A DNA stretch of 64,000 nucleotides from Bradyrhizobium nanningense (GCF_004114535.1 NZ_LBJC01000020.1:434001-498000); one strand, 5' to 3'; shown: positions 1-9,389, numbered from the stretch's first letter. Numbers and translations are program-made. The notes: a model not told the origin generated them from the letters alone.

Positions 1-815
1 GTGTGCGTCACCTTCTCGGTCGAGAGCAGCTCATAGACCGAGGCGCCGTCGAGCTTGGCGCCGGGCATTACCAGCTTGGTGCCCTGCGAGGGGGCGGAGA
101 AGGCGATGCCCCAGCTGTTGGCATGGAACAGCGGAACCACCGGCAGCATTGTCTCGGACGCACTCGTGCCGAGGGCGTCGACATTGTTGGCCATCAGCGC
201 GTGCAACACGTTGGAGCGATGCGAATACAGCACACCCTTGGGATCGCCGGTGGTGCCGGAGGTGTAACACATCGCGGCTGCCGTGTTCTCGTCAAACTCC
301 TTCCATTTGAATTTGCCGTCCGCTTGCGCAATCCAATCCTCGTAGGCGATCACGTTCTTGAGCGTGGTCTCAGGCATGTGCGCCTTGTCGGTGAGCACGA
401 CGTAGCGCTCCACGCTCGGCAGCTTGTCGGCGATCTTCTCCAGGATCGGAACGAAGGTGATGTCGGCCATCACGATGCGGTCCTGCGCATGGTTGATGAT
501 CCAGGCGATCTGCTCGGGGAAAAGGCGAGGATTGACGGTATGGCAGATGGCGCCGATCCCCATGATGCCGTACCACACCTCGAGATGGCGCCAGGTGTTC
601 CAGGCGATCGTTGCGACACGGTCGCCGAGCTTGATGCCGTCGCGCTCCAGCATCTGCGAGACTTTGAGCGCGCGCTTGTGGATCTCGGCGTAAGTGGTGC
701 GATGGATCGGTCCCTCGACCGAGCGAGTGACCACCTCTTGCTTGCCATGAATTTTGGCGGCGTGTTCGATGATCCGGTGGCAGAGCAGGGGCCAATCTTG
801 CATCAAACCAAGCAT
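1..815 (-). CDS. Long-chain acyl-CoA synthetase, 3' part outside window
   Basis: The reverse strand is open from an ATG at 815 to the left edge, so the C-terminus is missing. The visible ~271 residues are the N-terminal part of an AMP-binding (ANL superfamily) enzyme, which activates fatty acids to acyl-CoA through an acyl-adenylate. The diagnostic P-loop-like motif YTSGTTGDPKGV is present about 180 residues in, followed by a VVPLFHANSWG segment typical of the family. A good ribosome binding site (GGAGG) precedes the ATG. Substrate chain length cannot be told from this part. The divergent neighbour is the extensin-like gene. Confidence 0.9.
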   Translation of the reverse strand, partial: MLGLMQDWPLLCHRIIEHAAKIHGKQEVVTRSVEGPIHRTTYAEIHKRALKVSQMLERDGIKLGDRVATIAWNTWRHLEVWYGIMGIGAICHTVNPRLFPEQIAWIINHAQDRIVMADITFVPILEKIADKLPSVERYVVLTDKAHMPETTLKNVIAYEDWIAQADGKFKWKEFDENTAAAMCYTSGTTGDPKGVLYSHRSNVLHALMANNVDALGTSASETMLPVVPLFHANSWGIAFSAPSQGTKLVMPGAKLDGASVYELLSTEKVTH

Positions 816-880
816 TCCGACGTTCCTCCGAGAAAGTCGCTGGGCGCGTTGTCGCTCTCAGCGTTGGGCCAAAGATTGCC

Positions 881-1978
881 ATGAGTTTTAGCCTGCCGGA
901 CTTTCGCCGCAAATGGTCTTGTCGCGGCTATATGTCCGCCGGCGCGGCGATGGTTACTGCCGCGCTCGGACTATCGCTCGTGCTGGCCGAAAGGGCAGAG
1001 GCGCGGAAATATACGTCCCCGCTGGACATATTCGGTATCGCCGCACCACGGCCGCGCACAACGGTTCATTCCGCCAAGATCCCGCTCCCCAGACCGCGCC
1101 CCAAGGAGGCGCCCAAAGCGCCGGAAGAGGCCCCGGCCGAGGCCGAGGGCAAACCTTCCCCAGACAAGCCGTCTCCCGATAAGCCAGCGGACAAGCCCGC
1201 CGAGGCCGCGGCACCGCCCGAGAAGCAGGCCTCGGCCTGCCGTCTCGCGCTGACCGAGGAGATCGCGATCGCGCCCTCGATTCCGGATATCCGCGGCCCC
1301 GGCGCCTGCGGCGGCGAGGATCTGGTGCGGCTGGAAGCCGTCGTGCTGCCGGACAAGCGCAAGGTGACGGTCAAGCCGGCGGCGATCCTTCGCTGCCCCA
1401 TGGCATCCGCGATCGCCGATTGGCTGCGCAAGGACATGGTGCCGCTGGCCAGCAGCCTCGGTTCGACCATCAGCGACCTCGATAATTTCGATTCCTTCGA
1501 GTGCCGCGGCCGCAACCGCGTCGCCGGCGCGCTGCTGTCGGAGCACGGCAAGGCCAACGCCATCGACGTCCGCGCCATCAAGCTGGCCAACGGGCAGTCG
1601 ATCGGCCTCACCGATCGCACCCTGTCCCGCGACGTGCGCGAGCGCGTGCTGCACTCGGTCTGCGCGCGGTTTTCCACCGTGCTCGGCCCGGGCTCGGATT
1701 GGTACCATGAGGACCATATCCATCTCGACCTGGCGCAGCGGCGCAACGACTACCGGATCTGCCAGTGGAATGTCTGGGACCCACTGCCGCAGGTCGCTCC
1801 GCTGCTGCCGGCCGAACGTCCCGAGGAGGCGCCGCCGCGCGAGGTCGCGGCCAAGCCCGAGGCCAAGGAAGGAGCTGACGACGAGGCGGTGGAGAAGGCT
1901 CCAGCGCCTGCGGAGAAGCCGGCGGCCGAGAGCAGCAAGTCCCACTCGCACAAGCCGGCAACAAAAAAGCGCCGGTGA
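881..1978 (+). CDS. Extensin-like C-terminal domain protein, exported
   Basis: This 365-residue protein has an N-terminal hydrophobic segment (about residues 20-40) ending in Ala-rich sequence, which suggests export. A long Pro/Ala/Lys/Glu-rich linker (about 50-115) follows, then a folded domain with ACRLAL, an AILRCPMA segment, HGKANAIDVRAI and WYHEDHIHLDL. These Cys, His and Asp positions are those of the extensin-like C domain, which resembles D,D-carboxypeptidase-type zinc peptidases; a cell-wall role is inferred. The C-terminal tail is again low-complexity and Lys-rich. An alternative start lies at codon 18. The stop codon lies inside the terminator of the convergent gene. Confidence 0.85.
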   Translation: MSFSLPDFRRKWSCRGYMSAGAAMVTAALGLSLVLAERAEARKYTSPLDIFGIAAPRPRTTVHSAKIPLPRPRPKEAPKAPEEAPAEAEGKPSPDKPSPDKPADKPAEAAAPPEKQASACRLALTEEIAIAPSIPDIRGPGACGGEDLVRLEAVVLPDKRKVTVKPAAILRCPMASAIADWLRKDMVPLASSLGSTISDLDNFDSFECRGRNRVAGALLSEHGKANAIDVRAIKLANGQSIGLTDRTLSRDVRERVLHSVCARFSTVLGPGSDWYHEDHIHLDLAQRRNDYRICQWNVWDPLPQVAPLLPAERPEEAPPREVAAKPEAKEGADDEAVEKAPAPAEKPAAESSKSHSHKPATKKRR

Positions 1979-1990
1979 AAACCGGCGCTC
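1961..1990 (-). terminator. Intrinsic terminator of the L,D-transpeptidase gene
   Basis: A perfect 9-bp stem (AGCGCCGGT / ACCGGCGCT) closes a 4-base loop at 1968-1989. Read on the minus strand it is followed by a run of six T. It lies just beyond the stop of the minus-strand gene at 2017 and overlaps the last codons and stop of the convergent extensin-like gene. Confidence 0.8.
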
Positions 1991-2016
1991 TTGGATGTCA
2001 GGGGATCAGGAGGCGA

Positions 2017-2703
2017 TCAGTAGCTGCCCGCCTGGCCAGTTTGGCCGCTGCCGAGCGCAAGCCGCGAATTGTAGGGCGAGTCGCCGTGCTTCGGCTCGAG
2101 CACCACGACGATGGTGCCGACCTTGACCCGGCTGTAGAGGTCGATCGCGTCCTCGTTGGTCAAGCGGATGCAGCCCGACGAGATCGAGGCACCGATATAT
2201 TCCGGCTGGTTGGTTCCGTGGATGCGGAACAGCGTGTCCTTGCCGCCGGAATAGAGGTACATCGCGCGGGAGCCCATCGGATTGTCCGGACCGGGCGCAA
2301 CATAGGTCGGAACGCCCAGGCGTGAGATCTCGCCCGGGGTCGGATGCCAGGCCGGCCATTCGGTCATGCTGCCGACCTTGGCGATGCCGGACCAGGCCAT
2401 GGCCTCTTCGCCGACGGTGATGCCGTAGCGGATCGCCTTGCCGCCATCCAGCACGTAATAGAGATAGTGATTGTCGGAATCGACCACGATCGAGCCCGGC
2501 GACTCCTTGCGGTGGTATTCGACGATGGCACGGCGGAACGGCTCCGCGACCGGGGTGTTCTCGTACCGAACCTTGGCGAGCAGTTCCTTGTCCTTCGGCT
2601 TGAAGGCCTTGGTGTCGGTCGCCTCGAAATGCGTGGCCTGCATGCAGCCCGACAGCATCAGACCAGCGGCCAAAATCCCAAACTTAACTTTCAGCGACGA
2701 CAT
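2017..2703 (-). CDS. L,D-transpeptidase (YkuD) lipoprotein
   Basis: A 228-residue protein that would form or remodel 3-3 peptidoglycan cross-links, or attach proteins to the wall, in the periplasm. The start chosen at 2703 puts a lipoprotein signal first: hydrophobic LAAGLML then LSGC with the acylated Cys at residue 20. The YkuD catalytic motif is complete: HGTNQPEYIG followed by SSGCIRLTNED, with the nucleophile Cys. A longer open frame reaches 2934 but lacks a signal peptide and is unlikely. A strong terminator follows at 1961-1990. Confidence 0.92.
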   Translation of the reverse strand: MSSLKVKFGILAAGLMLSGCMQATHFEATDTKAFKPKDKELLAKVRYENTPVAEPFRRAIVEYHRKESPGSIVVDSDNHYLYYVLDGGKAIRYGITVGEEAMAWSGIAKVGSMTEWPAWHPTPGEISRLGVPTYVAPGPDNPMGSRAMYLYSGGKDTLFRIHGTNQPEYIGASISSGCIRLTNEDAIDLYSRVKVGTIVVVLEPKHGDSPYNSRLALGSGQTGQAGSY

Positions 2704-3038
2704 GGTTTGGTTCCAATCAAAACAATACCGTGCGGAATGCCTGAGCTTAACGCCCAAGTTCCTCGACTCCATTAATCCCATTATCGTTGAAATCTGCCAC
2801 AATTCCAGCACTGAAGCCTTTCTTCCGCGCTGCGAGAGCCCAGCTGTGGCTTTTCTGCCGCAATTTTTACGGCCCCGTGGAGGTTTTGGGGCGGGGAATG
2901 GCGGAGTGTCGATTCCGTGCCACAGTTGAGCCATGGCGTCGCCACAAATGCAAACGCTTCCTTAATGCAGTTGTCATCGTGAAACGGCCAGAATCGCGCT
3001 AAGGGCTGTCATTCTGTCGCAGGTCTCCGGAGTCGTGC
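2704..3038. other. Intergenic region between divergent genes
   Basis: This 335-bp gap must hold the promoters of the L,D-transpeptidase gene (leftward) and the CorA gene (rightward). Several short frames cross it but none has family features or a convincing ribosome binding site. No further structure was recognised. Confidence 0.5.
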
Positions 3039-4016
3039 ATGTTTTCGGTGTTTGTTCCCTCCGAGTCCGCCCTGAAGAAGGTCGTGATCGAGGATCTTTC
3101 CGCATTGCCCGAAAGCGCTGTCTGGATCGATCTCGTCAATCCGACCGCGGCTGAGGACAAGGCGGTGGAACGGCTCGCGGGCATCGCCATCCCGACCCGG
3201 GAAGACATGCAGGAGATCGAGATCTCCAGCCGCCTCTATATCGAGAATGGCGCGCGCTACATGACCGCGACGCTGATGTGCCACTCCGATACCGACATGC
3301 CCAGGACCACGGCGGTGACCTTCATCCTCGGCGACCACCGCCTGGTGACGGTGCGCTACGATCTGCCGAAGCCGTTCGCCCTGGTCGAGGCCAAGCTGGC
3401 CCGCTCCTGCACGCCGTCCATTACCGGCGAGGCGGTGCTGATGGAACTGCTGGACGCCGTGATCGACCGTTGCGCCGACATCCTGGAGCGATGCGGCGCC
3501 GAGATCGACCAGGTCAGCCACGACATCTTCGAGCCGGAGAGCGAGCGCCACGGGCAGGCAAAGAGATATTCCCAGATCCTAATCTCGATTGGCCGCAAGG
3601 GCGACCTGACCTCGAAGGTTCGCGAAAGCCTCGTCTCGATCGGCCGCGTCGTGACGTTCCTGTCCGCGGTGGTGGAGGGCGTGAAATGGTCAAAGGACAT
3701 GCGCGAGCAGCTCAAGACCATGCAGCGCGACGTGGCGTCACTGACCGACCATGCCTCCTATCTCTCCAACAAGATCACCTTCGTGCTCGACGCCATGCTG
3801 GGCGTCGTCAATCTCGAGCAGAACAACATCATCAAGCTGTTCTCGGTCATGGCCGTCGTCCTGATGCCGCCGACCCTGATCGCCTCGATCTACGGCATGA
3901 ACTTCAAGGTAATGCCGGAACTCGAATGGGTGCACGGCTATCCGATGGCGCTGGTGATGATGCTGATCGCCGCGATCGTCCCGTACTGGATCTTCAAGTG
4001 GAAGAAGTGGCTCTGA
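3039..4016 (+). CDS. CorA-family magnesium/cobalt transporter
   Basis: A 325-residue inner-membrane divalent cation channel. The long N-terminal cytosolic domain is followed by two C-terminal membrane segments: one at about 265-285 ending in the signature YGMNF (GMN at 286-288, the selectivity loop), then VHGYPMALVMMLIAAIVPYW, and a short basic tail KWKKWL, the classic CorA end. Length fits the family. It stands alone, divergent from the L,D-transpeptidase gene. Confidence 0.93.
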   Translation: MFSVFVPSESALKKVVIEDLSALPESAVWIDLVNPTAAEDKAVERLAGIAIPTREDMQEIEISSRLYIENGARYMTATLMCHSDTDMPRTTAVTFILGDHRLVTVRYDLPKPFALVEAKLARSCTPSITGEAVLMELLDAVIDRCADILERCGAEIDQVSHDIFEPESERHGQAKRYSQILISIGRKGDLTSKVRESLVSIGRVVTFLSAVVEGVKWSKDMREQLKTMQRDVASLTDHASYLSNKITFVLDAMLGVVNLEQNNIIKLFSVMAVVLMPPTLIASIYGMNFKVMPELEWVHGYPMALVMMLIAAIVPYWIFKWKKWL

Positions 4017-4222
4017 TCGCCTCGCGCTCTCGGAAAATAGCTACCGAGACCTTACGCCGGACGCAGAGACACGGTGAATCGTGTCGCAGAATAGATCGGG
4101 ATTGAGGCGTCGCGGTGATGGGTGCACCGGGCCGCAATTCCTCCGGTAAAATTTGAGCGGTGGGCTGAACGTTTGCGCGAAACTTGTCTGCGATAAGCAG
4201 TGCGTAGCCGCGAGGAACAACC

Positions 4223-4441
4223 ATGGTTGAAAAACACATAACGTCGCCCCGCAACGTCATCGATCTGGCGAACTACCGTCAGGTCCTGGCGAGCGGCAAG
4301 GCGTCGTCGATGTCGGCGCGGATGTGCCGGCACTGTGGTGCTCCGCTGCTCGACGGTGAGAACGACGACGACTGCTCGACTGCGTTCAGCTCGGCCGCCC
4401 CGCGGCCGCGCGACAGGTCACGTCGGATTCGAATCGATTGA
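4223..4441 (+). CDS. Small protein with a Cys-His-Cys knuckle, unknown function
   Basis: A 72-residue product with one possible zinc knuckle, CRHCGAPLLDGENDDDC (from about residue 35), and an Arg-rich C-terminus. It has its own ATG and does not overlap a better reading. The CRHCG half-knuckle is the only recognisable feature, so a zinc- or nucleic-acid-binding role is a guess. The 206 bp upstream holds no other gene. Confidence 0.55.
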   Translation: MVEKHITSPRNVIDLANYRQVLASGKASSMSARMCRHCGAPLLDGENDDDCSTAFSSAAPRPRDRSRRIRID

Positions 4442-4585
4442 GGAACGGAAGGCGAGGGCGATCCAGGTCTTGCGGCGGCGTTGTCTGGATCGCCTTGCTC
4501 CGTCCTTCGGCAAACCAGCTATCGCGTCACGATCTGCGCCGTTGAGATAAGGGTCTCGGCGATCGCGCCGTCTTTCGCGCCTTGC

Positions 4586-5344
4586 CTACACGTGCTGGCC
4601 GCCGTTGATGTGGATCTCGGCGCCGTTGACGTAAGAGCTGGTCTCCGTGCACAGCACGTAGATGATCTTGGCGACCTCGTCGGGCGTGCCGAGGCGGTGC
4701 ATCGGGATCTGCTGCTCGACGATCTTCTCGGTACCCGGCGACAGGATCGAGGTGTCGATCTCGCCCGGGGCGATCGCGTTGACGCGCACGCCGACGCGGC
4801 CGAAATCGGAGGCCATCTCGCGCGTCAGCGAGGCGAGCGCGGCCTTCGAGGTGGCGTAGGCGGCGCCCGCGAACGGATGCACGCGCGAGCCGGCGATCGA
4901 GGTGACGTTCACGACCGAGCCCTTGGCCGCCTTCAATTCCTCGATCAGCCCGCGCGCGATCATGATCGGGGCGAAGAAATTGACGTGGAAGACATGCGTC
5001 CAGGTGTCGAGATCGGTGTCGACCGAGCCGAGCCGGGAGCCGCCGGGGCCCTTGGGCGAGATCGCAGCGTTGTTGACCAGCGCATGCAGCATGCCGCCCT
5101 CGAGCCGGTTGCGGATCTCGGCGATCGCGCGCGTGGTGTCCTGGGGATCGCCGAGGTCGACCTGGATGTGGTCCTCGGGGCCGGCGTCCCACGGGCAGTC
5201 CTCGGGGAAGGGGTGCCGCGAGCAGGTGATGACGCGCCAGCCCGCGGAGGAGAAGCGGATCACGGTGGCGTGGCCAATGCCGCGGCTGGCTCCGGTCAGG
5301 AGCAGCGTGCGGCGCGGCGCATTGGACGAATGCGGCATGGACAT
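4586..5344 (-). CDS. SDR-family NAD(P)-dependent oxidoreductase
   Basis: A 252-residue short-chain dehydrogenase/reductase. It has the nucleotide-binding TGASRGIG (about 18-25), the NNA motif (LVNNAAIS), the catalytic Ser in NVTSIAGS and the catalytic YATSK pair. The C-terminus ends VNGAEIHINGGQHV, typical of classical SDRs. The substrate is unknown. It lies 45 bp downstream of pdxH on the same strand and could be co-transcribed with it. Confidence 0.92.
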   Translation of the reverse strand: MSMPHSSNAPRRTLLLTGASRGIGHATVIRFSSAGWRVITCSRHPFPEDCPWDAGPEDHIQVDLGDPQDTTRAIAEIRNRLEGGMLHALVNNAAISPKGPGGSRLGSVDTDLDTWTHVFHVNFFAPIMIARGLIEELKAAKGSVVNVTSIAGSRVHPFAGAAYATSKAALASLTREMASDFGRVGVRVNAIAPGEIDTSILSPGTEKIVEQQIPMHRLGTPDEVAKIIYVLCTETSSYVNGAEIHINGGQHV

Positions 5345-5388
5345 CTTTCAGGTCGGCCTAGAGCTCAAGACGAGGATCGAGATGAGGC

Positions 5389-6030
5389 TCAAGGGTACAT
5401 CCGCGTCTTGGACCACTTCTGGCCGGCCGCGTCACGGCGAAATTCGATGCGGTCGTGCAGACGGAATGGGCGGTCGTGCCAGAACTCGATCCGGGAGGGC
5501 GTGATGCGCCAGCCGCTCCAGCCCGGCGGCCGCGGCACTTCGCCGATGACGTATCTGGCCGCGACTTTCGCGATGGCTTGTTCGAAAGCGAAGCGGCTCT
5601 CCAGCGCCTGCGACTGCTTGCTCGCCCAGGCGCCGATCTGGGCCTGCTTGGGCCGGGTGGCGAAATAGGCGTCGGCCTCGGCGTCCGTCACCGGCGTCAC
5701 GTTGCCGCGGATGCGGACCTGACGGCGCAGCGACTTCCAGTGAAAAAGTAACGCTGCCTTAGGATTTGCGGCGAGTTCTCGGCCCTTCTGGCTGGCGATG
5801 TGACTGTAGAAGACGAAACCCTCGGTATCGAAGCCCTTCATCAGCACCATGCGCACGTCAGGCAAGCCGTCGGGGTCGACGGTTGCGAGCGCCATGGCGT
5901 TCGGATCGTTCGGCTCGCTCTTGATCGCCTCGTTCAGCCAGCTCTCGAACAGCGCAAATGGCTCGTCGGCGGCGGTGAAATCACCGGATGTTAAGGGTGT
6001 CTGGTGTTTCATCGAGGTCGTGTCGGTCAT
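5389..6030 (-). CDS. pdxH: Pyridoxamine 5'-phosphate oxidase
   Basis: A 213-residue FMN enzyme that oxidises pyridoxine or pyridoxamine 5'-phosphate to pyridoxal 5'-phosphate, the last step of vitamin B6 synthesis and salvage. Family features include [57 protein letters not shown] and the C-terminal [12 protein letters not shown] followed by RLHDR. Length is normal. It is divergent from the lipoprotein gene, and the shared promoter region contains a perfect palindrome at 6084-6097. Confidence 0.95.
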   Translation of the reverse strand: MTDTTSMKHQTPLTSGDFTAADEPFALFESWLNEAIKSEPNDPNAMALATVDPDGLPDVRMVLMKGFDTEGFVFYSHIASQKGRELAANPKAALLFHWKSLRRQVRIRGNVTPVTDAEADAYFATRPKQAQIGAWASKQSQALESRFAFEQAIAKVAARYVIGEVPRPPGWSGWRITPSRIEFWHDRPFRLHDRIEFRRDAAGQKWSKTRMYP

Positions 6031-6068
6031 GTCTGGAGTCCGAGTTGCGTCCCGCGGCCCAAAACGCG

Positions 6069-6551
6069 TTGTTGTCCGCTACCGCCCTATATAGGGCATG
6101 GGGACGCGTTGGCCTATCGGCGATCCGGCCGTCAGGCTTTGTCATCACGATCATTCTCGTCGGGCTCGGGGCGGGGGGATGCAGCTTTTCCCGCAACGAC
6201 CAGAGCGCCTATGCCAAGGCCGACGACAGCGACCTCACCGGCTCGATCGGGCGACCGGCGAAGGACGCCCCGCCGACCGAGACCGATCTCGCCTTCGCCC
6301 GCAACGCCGCCTCCGACGTCCTCAGCAAAGGCGACAAGGATTCCAGCCAGCATTGGGAGAATCCGGCGACCGGGGCGCGCGGCTCGGTGACGCCGATCGC
6401 GCAATCCTATGCCGCCGAGGACGGCCGCAAATGCCGCGATTTCCTGGCGAGCTACGTCAACGGGGCGACCGAGAGCTGGCTCCAGGGCGCCGGTTGCCAA
6501 AGCAGCCGTGGCCGTTGGGAGATTCATACGCTAAAGCCGTGGCGGAGCTAG
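6069..6551 (+). CDS. Surface-antigen-like lipoprotein (RT0821/Lpp0805-type)
   Basis: The mature part is clear: hydrophobic [15 protein letters not shown] gives a lipobox with the acylated Cys, followed by a Ser/Asp-rich segment and a domain ending [16 protein letters not shown] and [11 protein letters not shown], which resembles the RT0821/Lpp0805 surface-protein family. The start is uncertain. The only in-frame ATG (5988) lies inside pdxH, so TTG at 6069 or 6072 is assumed, giving a long N-region before the hydrophobic core. Probably an outer-membrane or periplasmic lipoprotein of unknown role. Confidence 0.7.
   Translation: MLSATALYRAWGRVGLSAIRPSGFVITIILVGLGAGGCSFSRNDQSAYAKADDSDLTGSIGRPAKDAPPTETDLAFARNAASDVLSKGDKDSSQHWENPATGARGSVTPIAQSYAAEDGRKCRDFLASYVNGATESWLQGAGCQSSRGRWEIHTLKPWRS
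6084..6097. promoter_or_regulatory. 14-bp perfect palindrome in a divergent promoter region
   Basis: GCCCTATATAGGGC lies about 54 bp upstream of the pdxH start. Depending on the start chosen for the rightward lipoprotein gene, it is inside or just upstream of that gene's first codons. The TATATA centre could serve as a -10 element or as an operator. No assignment is possible from sequence alone. Confidence 0.3.
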
Positions 6552-6660
6552 GAATCGGCGCACGCCCCTAGTTGCAAAAATGCCACTCTCTTCCCACATG
6601 GATCGCAGGTGGGGCGGGGAGCCCTTTGAACAATTCGATTTCTTGAAGGAGACGTGACGG

Positions 6661-7623
6661 ATGCGCGACCCCTATGAGGTCTTGGGGGTGCCGCGGAGCG
6701 CTAGCGCTGCCGCGATCAAAAGCGCCTATCGCAAGCTTGCCAAGAAGCATCATCCCGACAGCAACAAGGACGACCCGAAAGCCGCCGAGCGCTTCTCCGA
6801 GATCAACTCGGCGAATGAGATCATCGGCGACGAGGACAAGCGCAAGCAGTTCGACCGCGGCGAGATCGACGCCGAGGGCAAGCCGCGCTTCCAGGGGTTT
6901 CCGGGCGGTGGCGGGCCGCGCGGCCGCGCCGGCCCCGGCGGGTTCGAAAGCTATACGTTCCGCTCCGGCGGCGGCCCTGGCCAGGGCGGCGGCGCATTCG
7001 AGGATATCCTCAACAGCATGTTCGGCGGCGGGACGCGCGGCGCGCGGCCTGGGGCCGGCGGCGGCGCCCAGTTCGAATTCGACACTGGCGGCATCGGACT
7101 CGATCTCGACGTGAATGTTGCCATGTCCGTCTCGCTGGAAGAGTCGGTCAAGGGCGGCGAGAAGCGCGTCCGGTTGCCGACGGGCAAGGAGCTCAACGTC
7201 AAGATTCCCGCTGGCGTCACCGAGGGCCAGCAGATCCGGCTGCGCGGGCAGGGCGAGAGCGCGCAGGGCCATCCGCCCGGCGATCTCCTGATCACCATCA
7301 GCATCGCGCCGCACCCGTTCTTCAAGGTCGAGGGCGCCGACCTCAGGATCGACTTGCCAGTCACGCTCTACGAGGCGGTGCTCGGCGGGAAGGTCCGCGT
7401 GCCGACCCTCGGCAACGCGGTCGATCTTTCGGTCCCGAAAAACACCTCCAGTGGCCGGACCTTCCGCCTCAAGGGCAAGGGCCTGCCGAAATCTGGCGGA
7501 ACCGGGGATCTCTTCGTCACCATCAGGATTATGCTACCGGACGGGAACGACGCCGAGCTTGAAGCATTGATGGAGAAGTGGCGGGATCAACACCCCTACA
7601 ATCCGCGTAGCGGGCTTGGCTAA
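6661..7623 (+). CDS. DnaJ-type co-chaperone (CbpA-like)
   Basis: A 320-residue J-domain protein. The N-terminal J domain (1-70) carries the HPD tripeptide at 31-33, needed to stimulate the ATPase of DnaK. A Gly-rich/Phe linker (about 75-130) follows, then the two beta-barrel substrate-binding domains (from about 150, with [18 protein letters not shown] and LKGKGLP). There is no Cys-rich zinc-finger domain, so it is a CbpA-type (type II) protein, not DnaJ itself. GAAGGAGA lies just upstream of the ATG. Confidence 0.92.
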   Translation: MRDPYEVLGVPRSASAAAIKSAYRKLAKKHHPDSNKDDPKAAERFSEINSANEIIGDEDKRKQFDRGEIDAEGKPRFQGFPGGGGPRGRAGPGGFESYTFRSGGGPGQGGGAFEDILNSMFGGGTRGARPGAGGGAQFEFDTGGIGLDLDVNVAMSVSLEESVKGGEKRVRLPTGKELNVKIPAGVTEGQQIRLRGQGESAQGHPPGDLLITISIAPHPFFKVEGADLRIDLPVTLYEAVLGGKVRVPTLGNAVDLSVPKNTSSGRTFRLKGKGLPKSGGTGDLFVTIRIMLPDGNDAELEALMEKWRDQHPYNPRSGLG

Positions 7624-7702
7624 GCATGATCCGGAAAAGTGCGTAGCGGTTTTCCGGAAAGATCATGCGCAAACAAAGAGCTAGAGCGCGAGGCATCGCG
7701 CT
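7624..7702. repeat. Intergenic imperfect palindromic repeat
   Basis: Right after the dnaJ-like stop, CATGATCCGGAAAA (7625-7638) is answered by TTTTCCGG...GATCATG (7650-7667), followed by a stretch including AGAGCTAGAGCGCG. From memory this resembles an abundant intergenic repeat of Bradyrhizobium and Rhodopseudomonas genomes. It may also end the upstream transcript. Confidence 0.6.
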
Positions 7703-7804
7703 TTAGGGCGCGATCGAACTGAAGGGGTCCTCCTAAAGGCCTAGGGCATCGTCCTGGAGATGATGCTCATCATGTGCCTGAGGCGTGGTAGCGCTTCATG
7801 AACT

Positions 7805-7900
7805 CGACGTGTCGGCTGTCCGGCGGGGCAGCCGATAAAAAGGTGCGGCCTCGAGAGGGGGACCAGCGCGGTACCAAAAACCCCAATCGAGGCCGCCCGC
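7805..7900. other. Two adjacent potential hairpins, candidate structured RNA
   Basis: TCGGCTG/CAGCCGA (7811-7834) forms a first hairpin followed by TAAAAA. GCGGCCTCGA (7845-7854) pairs perfectly with TCGAGGCCGC (7887-7896) to form a second, longer one, with further GGGG/CCCC pairing inside. No protein family is recognised in any frame of 7703-8023. Strand and function are unknown; a small RNA or another repeat is possible. Confidence 0.35.
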
Positions 7901-8023
7901 GTCGATCGGCGGATCGAACGCTGCTCATTTTCGCGTGATCATCCGGTGCGATAATGAGACGCGCCGATGTCTTCATTTGAAATTTTCAATGTCGGAATCT
8001 GGGCACCGTGATTGAGCGGTCCC

Positions 8024-8794
8024 TCAGGTGCCGTTTTTCTCGGCCTGGTCGTAGACCGCCTGCGCCACCTTGGTCAGCCGGTCGCGATCACCGCCGCCGC
8101 TGACCACGTAGCCGACGCCGCGCTCTGCCCAGAACAGCGCGCCATCCTTGTCCGTTTTGGCATAGCGCATTTGCGTTGCACCATTCTCGGTCTTGGCGGT
8201 GTAGATCGTATAGCGTTCGCCCGAGGCGCCCTCATACATCAGGAACGAGGCCGGACCGCTCGGCCCCGGCAAGAGCCGGCCGCCGACGAGCTTCAGCCCG
8301 CTGGCCTCCAGGTTCGGCGCGAACACGGTCCAGCCGCAGCGCCGGGTCAGCCAGGCCTGGAGGTGGTCGCGCTCATTGCCGCCGACCTCGACGGGGTGGC
8401 GGACCTCGACGACATAGAGGCGGTGAGCGTCGAGCGCGTCCGCGGTGAAGTTCTGGAAAGTCGAGGGGGCGCTGGCGGCGCCATGCGCGACCCAGCCAGC
8501 CGTGCCGCCGGCGACGAAAGCAACCAGCACAGCCGCGGCGGCGCCATAGAGCCATTGCCGCGGGCGGCGCTCCAGCCGCTCAAGCTCCAGCCGCGCCGGC
8601 ACCGGCTCCTGGGCGATGGAATCGTAGCGGGCGTGCAGCATCTCCGCCATGGCGCGCCAGGACTGCACGCGCTCGGCCTCTTCAGGATGGGCGGCCAGCC
8701 AGGCCTCGACGTCGGCGCGGCGCTCGGCCGGCAGCTCGCCGTCGACATAGGCGTGCAGTTCGTCCTCGGTCACTGGGATCTTGCGCTCGTTCAT
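8024..8794 (-). CDS. Membrane-anchored anti-sigma factor
   Basis: A 256-residue protein with a short N-terminal cytosolic anti-sigma domain (DELHAYVDGELP...VEAWLAAHPE), one membrane segment around residues 85-105 (LYGAAAAVLVAFVAGGTAGW) and a periplasmic C-terminal domain. It lies 106 bp downstream of an ECF sigma factor on the same strand, the usual arrangement in which the anti-sigma holds its sigma partner at the membrane. No zinc-binding HxxxCxxC motif is seen in the N-domain. Confidence 0.88.
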   Translation of the reverse strand: MNERKIPVTEDELHAYVDGELPAERRADVEAWLAAHPEEAERVQSWRAMAEMLHARYDSIAQEPVPARLELERLERRPRQWLYGAAAAVLVAFVAGGTAGWVAHGAASAPSTFQNFTADALDAHRLYVVEVRHPVEVGGNERDHLQAWLTRRCGWTVFAPNLEASGLKLVGGRLLPGPSGPASFLMYEGASGERYTIYTAKTENGATQMRYAKTDKDGALFWAERGVGYVVSGGGDRDRLTKVAQAVYDQAEKNGT

Positions 8795-8900
8795 TTCGAT
8801 CGTCTCTGGCTCTGTGGCCCTAAATGTCGTTCAAAGTTCAACTTCGCGTAGCTCACCGGCATGCTGCAGGCGGACAATATGCGATGCATCAACCCTGCCA

Positions 8901-9389
8901 TCATTTCACTCGCCTGAGTGTCGGGCGCTCGCCTTCCAGCGAGGCCTTGACGTGGGCACGGGCGCGGGCGAGGCGCGACATCACGGTGCCGATCGGCACG
9001 CCCTGGATGTCGGCGACCTCGCGGTAGCTCATGCCTTCCAGCATGACCAGGAGCAGCACCGAACGCTGCTCCTCGACGAGCGTCGCCAGCGCCCTCTCGA
9101 TGTCGCGCCCTTCGGCTTCGGTGCCGCTGGCATCCGGGTTGTTCTCCGTCAGCTGCATGAACTGCGGCCGCCTTGCCAGCGAGCGCCGCCGGTTCTTGTT
9201 GAGGTTGGTCAGGATCGTGTAGAGCCAGCTCCTGACGTCGCCTCCGAGAAACAATCGCTCCGAACGCAGTGCCCGCACCAGCGTGTCCTGCACCAGATCG
9301 TCGGCCGCATCCGCGTCGCGCGTGAGCGCACGGGCGTAGCGGCGCAACGCCGGGATCATGGCTTCCACACTCTGGCGAAACGCACTCAT
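8901..9389 (-). CDS. ECF-type RNA polymerase sigma factor
   Basis: A 162-residue sigma-70-family factor with only regions 2 and 4. Region 2 carries DADAADDLVQDTLVRAL and the -10-recognition stretch DVRSWLYTILTNL. Region 4 carries LLLVMLEGMSYREVADIQGV and GTVMSRLARAR, the helix-turn-helix for the -35 element. It precedes its probable anti-sigma factor at 8024-8794. What it responds to cannot be read from the sequence. Confidence 0.93.
   Translation of the reverse strand: MSAFRQSVEAMIPALRRYARALTRDADAADDLVQDTLVRALRSERLFLGGDVRSWLYTILTNLNKNRRRSLARRPQFMQLTENNPDASGTEAEGRDIERALATLVEEQRSVLLLVMLEGMSYREVADIQGVPIGTVMSRLARARAHVKASLEGERPTLRRVK

Noticed and set aside
7770..7976. Minus-strand frame of 68 codons
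   Set aside because: It lies across the hairpin element, has no family features and lacks a good ribosome binding site.
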